DNA of 38,327 bases from DASQPE01 sp041488455 (lineage in GTDB: Bacteria; Gemmatimonadota; Gemmatimonadetes; Gemmatimonadales; GWC2-71-9), in contig JBGPPG010000018.1 of the NCBI GenBank assembly GCA_041488455.1, positions 1 through 38,327 of the forward strand, read 5' to 3'. The notes beneath the pieces were generated by a model. The model searched no databases, was not told the DNA's origin, and was given only the letters and a program-made list of their open reading frames with translations. The stretch's first letter is position 1. Each line of letters starts with the position of its first letter. The translations under genes and the position numbers were made by a program. This document shows positions 7,896-15,504 of this stretch, piece after piece.

Positions 7896-9313
7896 GCAGC
7901 GGGGCGGATGTTCTGGTTCACCCGGAACAGATTCGTCGGATCGTAGCGGTTCTTGAGCCGTACCAGCCGGTCGTAGTTGCCCCCGTAGGCAGCGCGCACG
8001 CGGTCGCCCTCCTCCTGCGTCAGGAAATTCACGTACACACCACCGGTGGCGAAGGGACCTGCAGCCCGAAACAGCTCGCGGGCCCAGCCGATGCACTGCT
8101 CGTCCTTCGCCGGGTCAGCCCAACGACCGTGCACGTTGAGCACGTACTGCGCGTCCCGGTGCCCGTACGCCGTAGCCTCGACCGGCACGCGGCTGACGGC
8201 GCCGCCGAGCTGGGCGAACGCGATCTCAGACTGCGGATCGGGCAGCTTGGCGGCGTACTCGACCAGCACGTCGATCAGTCCGTCGCTCAGTTCCCGGAAG
8301 TCGTGCGACTTCCAATAATTGCGCATGCCCGGCGCGAGCAAGGGATCGAGGACCGTCTGCCATGCCACGAACGGCTGCGGCGCCACCACGTCGGCGAGCG
8401 GCCGGCCGAAGCCGCGCAGTGGAGCCATGACGCGAGCTCCCTCCTCGGGATCACCGGACCAGCACATCGCCAACGCGAGGATCTCCCTGCCGTGCCACTC
8501 GGACGGCAGGAACGGCAGCGGCGGGGCCTTCCGCAGCACGAACCAGCACGCCAGCGACTCCGGCGTCGTCGGCAGGAAGTCGCGATAGAAGCGGAGGACG
8601 TCGGGCGCGGCGGCGAGCGGATGCACGACCATCCCCGCGAGCACCTCGGGTCCGACGGGATGGAGCCGGAACTCGAACGACGTCACCGCCCCGAAGTTGC
8701 CGCCGCCGCCGCGAATCGCCCAGAAGAGGTCGGGCTGCTCGCTCGCGCTTGCGAGAGTCACGTCGCCGCCCGCGGTGACGACTTCCGCCGAGAGCAGGCT
8801 GTCGATGGTGAGGCCGTGCCGGCGGCTCAGCCAACCGAATCCGCCGCCAAGCGTGAGCCCCGCGACACCGGTAGTAGAGTTGATGCCGAGGGGCGTGGCG
8901 AGCCCGTGCGCTTGCGCCTCGCGGTCGAAATCTCCGAGCGTCGCACCACCGCCGACCCGAGCGGTCCGGGTGGCGGCGTCGATCCGGACGGATCGCATCG
9001 GCGAGAGATCGATCACCAGGCCGCCGTCGCACACGGCGTTGCCCGCGATGTTGTGGCCGCCGCCCCGAACGGCGACGACCAGGTCGTGCTCGCGGACGAA
9101 GCGGACCGCCTGCGCCACGTCCGCCGCGATCGCGCAGCGGACGATCAACCCCGGTCGCCGGTCGATCATGGCGTTCCATATGGCCCGTGCGTCGTCGTAG
9201 CCCGGCGCGCCCCGCGCGAGGATCGAGCCCACGATGCTGCTGCGGAAGCGATCGATCGTTTCAGCGGAGACGAGGGTGCGCGATCCGTCGGGCGTGCTCA
9301 TGCTCAAATCCAT
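7886..9313 (-). CDS. FAD-binding (BBE-type) oxidoreductase
   Basis: 475 residues. The N-terminal half is a PCMH/VAO-type FAD-binding domain: RGGGHN (His87, the usual covalent 8-alpha-FAD attachment position), the pyrophosphate-binding stretch VAGLTLGGGFGWLSRRHG, and DLFWAIRGGGGNFG. The C-terminus ends YDRLVRLKNRYDPTNLFRVNQNI, the berberine-bridge-like tail that contributes to the flavin site. Relatives oxidise alcohols, sugars, nicotine derivatives or alkaloid-like substrates with O2; the substrate cannot be read. There is no second Cys attachment in the usual BBE position that I can assign with certainty. No signal peptide is present. The start at 9313 has GAGGTGAAG just upstream; an ATG 12 bases further in is the alternative. 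A GTGA-N6-TCAC palindrome lies 17 bases upstream of the start. Confidence 0.92.
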   Translation of the reverse strand: MDLSMSTPDGSRTLVSAETIDRFRSSIVGSILARGAPGYDDARAIWNAMIDRRPGLIVRCAIAADVAQAVRFVREHDLVVAVRGGGHNIAGNAVCDGGLVIDLSPMRSVRIDAATRTARVGGGATLGDFDREAQAHGLATPLGINSTTGVAGLTLGGGFGWLSRRHGLTIDSLLSAEVVTAGGDVTLASASEQPDLFWAIRGGGGNFGAVTSFEFRLHPVGPEVLAGMVVHPLAAAPDVLRFYRDFLPTTPESLACWFVLRKAPPLPFLPSEWHGREILALAMCWSGDPEEGARVMAPLRGFGRPLADVVAPQPFVAWQTVLDPLLAPGMRNYWKSHDFRELSDGLIDVLVEYAAKLPDPQSEIAFAQLGGAVSRVPVEATAYGHRDAQYVLNVHGRWADPAKDEQCIGWARELFRAAGPFATGGVYVNFLTQEEGDRVRAAYGGNYDRLVRLKNRYDPTNLFRVNQNIRPAAYA

Positions 9314-9329
9314 TCTTCACCTCATCGGC

Positions 9330-9343
9330 GTGATATGTTTCAC
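9330..9343. promoter_or_regulatory. Putative operator GTGA-N6-TCAC
   Basis: The sequence GTGATATGTTTCAC is an inverted repeat with a 6-base AT-rich spacer. It lies in the 175-base gap between the divergent FAD oxidase and DUF4142 genes and begins 17 bases upstream of the oxidase start. The half-site geometry resembles CRP/FNR-family sites. A second quasi-palindrome, TCACCATGATGA, overlaps its right arm. No cognate regulator gene is in the window. Confidence 0.3.
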
Positions 9344-9488
9344 CATGATGACTGACGGATGGCGCCCCAGAGAACGGTCGTCAAGGGTGGCGAGCAGAAT
9401 GCGCCCCGGTGAGGGCCATCACGCCGGAAGGGCGCCGTCCTGCGTATTCTGGAAGGCTGGGTCGGCCGGCTCGTCCGGAGGAGTCTCC

Positions 9489-10076
9489 ATGAAGCGAGTG
9501 GGGTCGGGCGGCGCGGCGACGCTCATGATGCTGATGCTGCCGTTCGCGCTCGGTGCCTGCGGTGGCCGAGGGAACGCGCCGGAGGGAGGCTCCCTCGACG
9601 GCTTCGTCGAGACCGCGGCGGCGCTCACCGACGCGGGGATCATCGCCATCCTCGACGAGGCCAGCCGGTCGGACAGCGTCGCCGCAGCACTCGCCGCCGA
9701 GAAGGCGACCGACGCCGAGGTGAAGGCGTTCGCGACGTCGGCGATGGAGGATCATCACGCCCTGCGCGTCGATAGCGGTCGCCTGGTGAAGGCGCAGGGC
9801 CTCATGCCGCGTCTCCCGGCGAGCGACCCGCTCGGCGCCGCCGTCGAGGACGAGATGATCGCGCTGCGGTCGACGCCACGCGGACCCGAGTTCGACCGGA
9901 TCTACATCGAGAAGGAGGTCGCCCGGCATCAGGCGGTGAAAGACTTCGCGGAGCAGGCGAAGCGCGCGACGCCCAACGATCAGATCCGGAGCTTCATCGA
10001 TCGCGTGACGCCGGTGCTCGCGCGCCACCTCGCGCGCGCCCAGGCCCTGCGGAATCGGATCGCGAGGACCGCCTAG
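9489..10076 (+). CDS. DUF4142 lipoprotein
   Basis: 195 residues. The ATG at 9489 is chosen because GGAGGAG lies 6-8 bases upstream and because residues 3-24 then form a lipoprotein signal ending ALGAC. The mature part is all-helical: ALTDAGIIAILDEASRSDSVAA, VKAFATSAMEDHHALRVDSGRL and FDRIYIEKEVARHQAVKDF. This is the DUF4142 ferritin-like four-helix arrangement, with repeated Asp/His/Glu residues (MEDHH, HQ) that could hold metal. The function of DUF4142 is unknown; members are periplasmic or membrane-anchored. It is divergent from the FAD oxidase and 57 bases ahead of the c-di-GMP enzyme. Confidence 0.88.
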   Translation: MKRVGSGGAATLMMLMLPFALGACGGRGNAPEGGSLDGFVETAAALTDAGIIAILDEASRSDSVAAALAAEKATDAEVKAFATSAMEDHHALRVDSGRLVKAQGLMPRLPASDPLGAAVEDEMIALRSTPRGPEFDRIYIEKEVARHQAVKDFAEQAKRATPNDQIRSFIDRVTPVLARHLARAQALRNRIARTA

Positions 10077-10133
10077 AGCGACCGGCATCAGCCTTGCCTA
10101 TGGCGCCCCCGCTCCCCAATCGAGCCAGGTGGC

Positions 10134-12872
10134 GTGACGTCCCAGGCACAGAATTCGACCCGTCCCATCGGAAGCGGCGACGGCAGCCGTAGGCTGCCGC
10201 TTTGGCCGGGCCTAGTCACGGCCGTAACAGCTGGTTACGCAATCGCTTACCTCTGGTGGGAGCGGAGCGGTTGGGGTAGCCCGCTCCTGCGGGACCTGTT
10301 CGGCAACATCGGGTTCATGCCGCTCAACGCGGTATGCGTCGGGCTCAACGCCCTGGCCTCGCGAAACGCGGTCCTGGACCCGGGGGTCCGGACGGCCCTC
10401 CGCCTGCTGGCGATCGGCTGCCTGTCGGTCCTCATCGGCAATGCGATCTCGGTGTACTACCTCACGGCCCTCGGAAGCAATCCGCCGGTCTCCTGGGCGG
10501 ACCCGTTTTACCTGCTCGACAGCCTCCTCATCGCCGGCGCCCTTCTCTGCTTCCCCCTCGCCCGGCGCACCCGGTTGGACCGCTGGAAGTTCGCGCTCGA
10601 CGCCGCCATGGTGCTCGTGGGGGGTGGGGTCGTAATCTGGTTCTTCACGGTACGCCCGACATGGGAGGCGGGAGGCGCGACGTTCGCGCTCACCGTCCTC
10701 GCGTTCGCGTATCCGCTGGCCAGTCTGCTGATTTTGCTCGGGATCACGACCGTCCTGCTGCGCGGTCCGCTCGACGGGAACCGGCGGGCTTTCCGCCTCC
10801 TGGTCGCCGGCGTCGGCGTGAGCATCATCGCCGACCTCACGTTCGACCTCGTGCTGGCGCAAACAAACGAGCGGAGCGCCGGGTGGACTGACGCGGTCTA
10901 CCTCCTCACCTACCTCCTCCTGATCGCCAGCGCGGAATACTACTACCGGCACCCCGTTCCCGGCACGGCCGCGCCCGGTGAGCACCGGCCCCGGCCGCAC
11001 CCCGTGAGTCCTCTGCCGTACGTCGCCCTGATCGCGACGTACGGCCTGCTCCTGGCGACCGTGCTCCGCCCCTGGAAGGATCCGGTGAGCGGGCTGGCCG
11101 TGGGCGCGGTTCTGGTCACCGTGCTCGTCGTCGTGCGGCAGGTGCTCGCCGTCCGCGAGAACGTCCGCCTGCTCGCCGAGACGGCGGCACGGCAGAACGA
11201 GGTTCGGTTCCGGTCGCTGGTGCAGCATTCCTCGGACGTGATCATCGTGATCCGCCCGGACGGCGCCATCCGTTTCGTCAGCCCCTCGGTCTCCCGCGTC
11301 CTCGGCTACGAGCCGGCCGCGCTGGCCGACCGCACGGTGTTTGACCTGCTCCACCAGGACGAGCACGAGCGCGCGCGGGCCTTCTGTCGGGACGCCGGCC
11401 AGCTCCCCGGCGTCACGACGCCGGTCGAGTGGCGTTTCCGCCAGCCGGACGGGTCGGTCCTGCATGCGGAGGTCATCGCTACGAACCTGCTGGACGAGCC
11501 CGCGGTGCGCGGCATCGTCCTCAACACCCGTGACGTGAGCGAGCGGAAACGCCTCGAGCGGCAGCTCACTCATCAGGCGTTCCATGATCCGCTGACCGGC
11601 CTGGCGAACCGCGCGCTCTTCCGCGACCGGGTGAGCCATGCGCTCGCGCTGGCTCGCCGGCACGGCCACGAGATCACGGTCCTGTTCCTCGACCTGGACG
11701 ATTTCAAGAAGGTCAACGACAGCCTGGGCCACGCGGACGGCGACCGGCTGCTCATGCTGGCGGCGGAGCGGTTCCGCTCCTGCGCCCGCGCGACCGACAC
11801 GGTGGCGCGCCTGGGTGGCGATGAGTTCGCGATTCTCGTCGAAGACTCTCCGGGGCTCGCCGGGCACACGGCGATGCTCGAGCGCCTCACGTCGTCGATG
11901 GCGCAGCCCTTCGCGCTGAACGGTACGGAGATGCAGGTGAATGCGAGCATCGGCGTGGCCGTCACCACCGGGGGCGAGACGGCCGACGACCTGCTCCGGA
12001 ACGCCGACGTCGCGATGTACACCGCGAAGCGCCGAGGCAAGGGTCGCTTCGAGACGTACCAGCCGCACATGTATACCGACATCAAGGATCGGCTCGAGAT
12101 GGAGACCGCGCTCCGTTGCGCGATCGACGAGGACCGCCTCGTGCTCCACTACCAGCCGATCGTCTGCCTCAAGACCGGTGCCGTGCGCGGTGTGGAGGCA
12201 CTAGTGCGGTGGGATCATCCACAGCAAGGTCTCCTCCTCCCGGAGCATTTCGTTCCGCTGGCCGAGGAGACCGGACTGATCGTGGGCGTCGGCGCGTGGG
12301 TGCTGCGCGCCGCTTGCCAGCAGGCGGCGCGTTGGCACGCTGAGCATCCGGGGTTGGGATTGTCGGTTGCGGTGAACATCTCGGGCCGCCAGCTCCACGA
12401 AGCGGACATCGTGGAGGCCACGCGGCAGGCGCTGGCAGCGTCGGGCGTGAACGCCAGTGCCGTCGTTCTGGAGATCACCGAAAGCGTGCTGATGGAGCAG
12501 ACGGATACGGCGCTCGATCGGCTCCGCGAGCTCAAGGGGCTCGGTGTCCAGCTCGCGATCGACGACTTCGGCACCGGCTACTCGTCGCTGGGCTACCTGC
12601 GGCAGTTCCCGATCGACATCCTCAAGATCGCGAAGCCGTTCGTGGACGACGTGAGCGGCGGACTGGACCGCTCGGCTCTCGCTCGCGCCATCGTGGGCCT
12701 GGGGGACACGCTCAAGCTTCGCACCATTGCGGAGGGGGTCGAGCTCGCGGAACAGCGAGCCGCGCTGGTCGAGCTGGGATGCGAGCTGGGACAGGGCTAC
12801 TACTTCGCGCCCGCGATGCCCGCAGAGGCGCTCGACACGTTGCTCCGGACCCGCGGGCGGGCCGTGGCCTAG
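10134..12872 (+). CDS. Membrane PAS-GGDEF-EAL c-di-GMP turnover protein
   Basis: 912 residues. About eight hydrophobic segments fill residues 25-340, a membrane sensor region I cannot assign to a named family. A PAS domain follows (about 353-475, ending in a LNTRDVSERKRLE linker). The diguanylate cyclase domain carries an intact GGDEF (561-565) and an I-site RATD (552-555) at the correct five-residue spacing, so product inhibition is expected. The phosphodiesterase domain has EALVRW (688-693), VNISGRQ, EITESVLM, IDDFGTGYSSL (D810, D811), ILKI and IAEGVE, so all the usual metal and catalytic positions seem present. It could therefore make or degrade c-di-GMP depending on its signal. The start is GTG with AGGTGG almost adjacent, so the exact N-terminus is uncertain. 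It converges on the amidohydrolase gene with an 18-base gap. Confidence 0.95.
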   Translation: MTSQAQNSTRPIGSGDGSRRLPLWPGLVTAVTAGYAIAYLWWERSGWGSPLLRDLFGNIGFMPLNAVCVGLNALASRNAVLDPGVRTALRLLAIGCLSVLIGNAISVYYLTALGSNPPVSWADPFYLLDSLLIAGALLCFPLARRTRLDRWKFALDAAMVLVGGGVVIWFFTVRPTWEAGGATFALTVLAFAYPLASLLILLGITTVLLRGPLDGNRRAFRLLVAGVGVSIIADLTFDLVLAQTNERSAGWTDAVYLLTYLLLIASAEYYYRHPVPGTAAPGEHRPRPHPVSPLPYVALIATYGLLLATVLRPWKDPVSGLAVGAVLVTVLVVVRQVLAVRENVRLLAETAARQNEVRFRSLVQHSSDVIIVIRPDGAIRFVSPSVSRVLGYEPAALADRTVFDLLHQDEHERARAFCRDAGQLPGVTTPVEWRFRQPDGSVLHAEVIATNLLDEPAVRGIVLNTRDVSERKRLERQLTHQAFHDPLTGLANRALFRDRVSHALALARRHGHEITVLFLDLDDFKKVNDSLGHADGDRLLMLAAERFRSCARATDTVARLGGDEFAILVEDSPGLAGHTAMLERLTSSMAQPFALNGTEMQVNASIGVAVTTGGETADDLLRNADVAMYTAKRRGKGRFETYQPHMYTDIKDRLEMETALRCAIDEDRLVLHYQPIVCLKTGAVRGVEALVRWDHPQQGLLLPEHFVPLAEETGLIVGVGAWVLRAACQQAARWHAEHPGLGLSVAVNISGRQLHEADIVEATRQALAASGVNASAVVLEITESVLMEQTDTALDRLRELKGLGVQLAIDDFGTGYSSLGYLRQFPIDILKIAKPFVDDVSGGLDRSALARAIVGLGDTLKLRTIAEGVELAEQRAALVELGCELGQGYYFAPAMPAEALDTLLRTRGRAVA

Positions 12873-12890
12873 CCCCGAATCGGGCCGGCC

Positions 12891-14900
12891 TCAAGGCGTG
12901 AACCCGACGCTCTGCCACAGCGGCGCGGGGGTGAAGCGCCGGCCCTTCGCGATCACGAGGCGGACGTTGCGGAGATCGCTGATCCGGTGGAGCGGGTCTC
13001 CGTTCACCACCAGCAGGTCGGCCCGCTTTCCAGCCGCGACCGTGCCGACCTCGCGCTCCAGGTGCATCACTCGCGCCGGCACGACGGTCGCCGCCTGGAT
13101 CGCTTCCATCGGCGTGAAGCCCGCCTGCACGTAAAGCTCGAGCTCGCGGTGCAGACTGTAGCCGGGCACCGTCTGATCCGTCCCCGCGACAATCGGAATG
13201 CCGGCTCGATGCAGGATCCCGACCAGCCGTTCGAGGTCCTGGAGGCGCTGTCCCGCCGTGGCCTCGCGCTCGGGCGGCACGCCCGAGTGGGTGAGCTGCG
13301 CCGACAGCTCCGGCGCCACTTTGCGCACGCCGGGCTCGAGCTCCGCGAACGGTTGCCGCGCCGGGTGGAGGATCCATTCCTCGATCGCGAGCGTGGGATC
13401 GATCACCGTGTGATGCGCGCGCAGAAAGGCGACCACGCGCCGGGTCCGAGCGCCGGACCAATCGATCGGCGGGCGTGTGCCGTCGGCCGCGGCGGGCGGG
13501 CGGATCACGTCGTACACGTACTGGACGTGGTTGATCTGGTCCATCCCGGCCGTGACGCCCTGATACGCGTCGATCCCTTCCGGAATGTGTCCCGTGACGC
13601 TCATCCCCAGGCGATGCGCCTCGCGAGTGATGGCCGCGAGCACGGGAAGCTTCACGCTGCTGTAGATCTTGATCTGCTGGAACCCGGCGTCGTGGTACCG
13701 GTCCACCATCCGAACGCCGTCGTCGGGCGTGCCGGCGACGTTCACGCCCCAGGACTCGGGCGTCCCACCGTCGATGACGCCGGCCAGGAGCAGCCGGGGG
13801 CCGACGGCCCGATCGCCGGCGATGGCGTCGCGGACGCTCTTGATGAACTCCAGCTCGTTCCCGACGTCCCGTGCCGTGGTGACGCCCGCCGCCAGATAGA
13901 TCGGTCCCCACTCCACCTGCTCGAAGTGTGCGTGCATGTCCCACAGCCCCGGCAGGATCCACGAGCCGGCACAGTCCACCACGGCAGCGTCCTTCGGAAT
14001 CCGCACCCGCGCCCGCGTCCCCACCGCCGCGATTCGTCCACCCCGGACCAGCACCACTGCGTTTCGCACCGGTGGCCCGCCGAGCCCGTCTATCAGCGTG
14101 GCACCGACCAGCGCGAACGCGCCTGAATCGGGCTCGGCGGCCGAGCCCGCGACGACCGCCAACGCGGCCGCCGCGTCCTCCGCGGCCAGTGTGACGAACC
14201 GGTCGAGCGCACCTTCGTATTCCTCGCGCAGCGCTTCGAAATGGTCGAACTCGGCATCGGTCGTGACCGCGGCCGCGAGGCGATCGCCGTCCAGCCACAG
14301 GGTTTCGCGGCCCCAGATGAGCCCGGCGACCCCGAGCCGCCGAAGCACCACGTCGTGTCCATCCAGCGAAAGCGTGTCCGTACCGCGCTCCTCGATGCGG
14401 ACCGAGCCGCCGGGGAGGGTCGTCAGTGCATTGGGGCGTCCGTGCGTATCCCAGTACCGGACGAGCTCCTGCTGGAGGGCGATGGGGGCGTACCCGCTCA
14501 CCGTGAACGCCGGCCCGGCGACCGGGGCCTCGGTGATCACGCTGTCGCTCCGGACCCGGGCCGAGCTATCGGCCACCGTCACCTCGACGTCGGTCGTGGT
14601 CCAGCGGGAGGTCATCCCCTTCACAGCGAAGTGGCGCGGCGCGAGATCCGCGGCTGCCTCGAGCGAGGCGGCGAGCGCTACCCGTCGGCCGCGGTCAGTG
14701 AACGCGAAATCGGTGGTGAGAGCGAGCCCGGCCGAGTCACGGACGATCCGGTAGCGCTCCTCCCCAATCGGCTGCTTGAACTTGTGCAGCCGGAACACGC
14801 CCGTCTCGGCGGCCGAGTCCGCTTGCGCGGAGAGACCGGGTGGCAGGAGGAGCGGGAGCAGGAGGGCGAGCGAGCTGCACGAACGGAAGGGGGTCCTCAT
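12891..14900 (-). CDS. Secreted two-domain amidohydrolase
   Basis: 669 residues. A signal peptide (1-25, ending LSAQA) sends it across the inner membrane. Residues about 30-265 form a beta-rich domain of unknown family. Residues about 262-669 are a metal-dependent amidohydrolase: HxH (H323, H325) in DMHAHF, a candidate bridging Lys411 in KIYSS, H438 in GHIPEG, H458 in NHVQ, and the catalytic Asp575 in AGTDQ. The C-terminus VGTVAAGKRADLLVVNGDPL is typical of imidazolonepropionase- and Xaa-Pro dipeptidase-like members. The substrate, probably a cyclic amide or dipeptide, is unknown. The start codon overlaps the stop of the [2Fe-2S] gene by one base (TGATG), so the two are translationally coupled. 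Confidence 0.92.
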   Translation of the reverse strand: MRTPFRSCSSLALLLPLLLPPGLSAQADSAAETGVFRLHKFKQPIGEERYRIVRDSAGLALTTDFAFTDRGRRVALAASLEAAADLAPRHFAVKGMTSRWTTTDVEVTVADSSARVRSDSVITEAPVAGPAFTVSGYAPIALQQELVRYWDTHGRPNALTTLPGGSVRIEERGTDTLSLDGHDVVLRRLGVAGLIWGRETLWLDGDRLAAAVTTDAEFDHFEALREEYEGALDRFVTLAAEDAAAALAVVAGSAAEPDSGAFALVGATLIDGLGGPPVRNAVVLVRGGRIAAVGTRARVRIPKDAAVVDCAGSWILPGLWDMHAHFEQVEWGPIYLAAGVTTARDVGNELEFIKSVRDAIAGDRAVGPRLLLAGVIDGGTPESWGVNVAGTPDDGVRMVDRYHDAGFQQIKIYSSVKLPVLAAITREAHRLGMSVTGHIPEGIDAYQGVTAGMDQINHVQYVYDVIRPPAAADGTRPPIDWSGARTRRVVAFLRAHHTVIDPTLAIEEWILHPARQPFAELEPGVRKVAPELSAQLTHSGVPPEREATAGQRLQDLERLVGILHRAGIPIVAGTDQTVPGYSLHRELELYVQAGFTPMEAIQAATVVPARVMHLEREVGTVAAGKRADLLVVNGDPLHRISDLRNVRLVIAKGRRFTPAPLWQSVGFTP

Positions 14901-15358
14901 CAGACGCGCCCGGCCGCGGCCCGATGAATAGCGGCGCGGATTCGCTGGTAGGTCCCACAGCGACAGATGTTGCCGCCCATGGCAGCATCGATCTCCGCAT
15001 CGGTGGGGTTCGGCTTGTCGGCCAGGAGCGCAGCCGCCGACATGATCTGCCCCGACTGACAGTAACCGCATTGGGGAACGTGCTCGACGACCCAGGCTCG
15101 CTGAACCGGATGGCCGCCGTCCGGAGAGAGGCCCTCGATGGTGGTGATCCGCTTCCCCTCCAAGGCGGCGACGGGAACGGTGCAGGAGCGGATGGGCTTG
15201 CCGTTCAGGTGCACCGTACAGGCGCCGCAGAGCGCCATCCCGCACCCGAACTTGGTGCCGGTGAGCCCGAGCGCGTCACGCAGGACCCAGAGGAGCGGGG
15301 TGTCGCCGGGCACGTCGACCGAGCGTGACCGGCCATTTACGACCAGGGTGACAGACAT
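14900..15358 (-). CDS. [2Fe-2S] small subunit of xanthine-dehydrogenase-family hydroxylase
   Basis: 152 residues, the normal size for the iron-sulfur subunit of isoquinoline 1-oxidoreductase (IorA) or CO dehydrogenase (CoxS). The plant-ferredoxin-type cluster is ligated by GCGMALCGAC and a downstream Cys in PIRSC. The second, helical cluster uses QCGYCQSGQIM and NICRCGTYQRIR. Such subunits pass electrons between a molybdopterin subunit and an acceptor. No molybdenum-binding large subunit is in the window; the downstream partner is instead an amidohydrolase sharing one base. A MocA-like gene, whose family makes cytosine-dinucleotide molybdopterin for this class of enzymes, is 18 kb away. The start at 15358 fits the family's beginning (MSVTLVVNG). 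Confidence 0.93.
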   Translation of the reverse strand: MSVTLVVNGRSRSVDVPGDTPLLWVLRDALGLTGTKFGCGMALCGACTVHLNGKPIRSCTVPVAALEGKRITTIEGLSPDGGHPVQRAWVVEHVPQCGYCQSGQIMSAAALLADKPNPTDAEIDAAMGGNICRCGTYQRIRAAIHRAAAGRV

Positions 15359-15417
15359 GGCGGAGGCTCCGGGAGAGTTCGGCCTGGGTCGGCCGAATGC
15401 CTCGACCCTACGGGTTA

Positions 15418-15445
15418 ACCGGCCTGCCGGTGTCACGTCATGACG
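15418..15445. promoter_or_regulatory. Paired palindromes in a divergent promoter region
   Basis: Between the [2Fe-2S] gene (minus) and the FecR/DUF6600 gene (plus) there are two adjacent inverted repeats: ACCGG-CCTG-CCGGT (15418-15431) and the perfect ten-base palindrome CGTCATGACG (15436-15445). Their position in a short divergent gap suggests operator sites. No promoter boxes are clear. Confidence 0.25.
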
Positions 15446-15504
15446 GTTCCGCGAGCGGTAGCGGTGTAGCATTCAGGTGTCCTTCGAACGGGAGCGGTAG
15501 CGAC

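Noticed and set aside
10212..12149. 645-codon minus-strand open frame inside the GGDEF-EAL gene
   Set aside because: No recognisable domain, and the sense strand encodes intact TM, PAS and GGDEF sequence.
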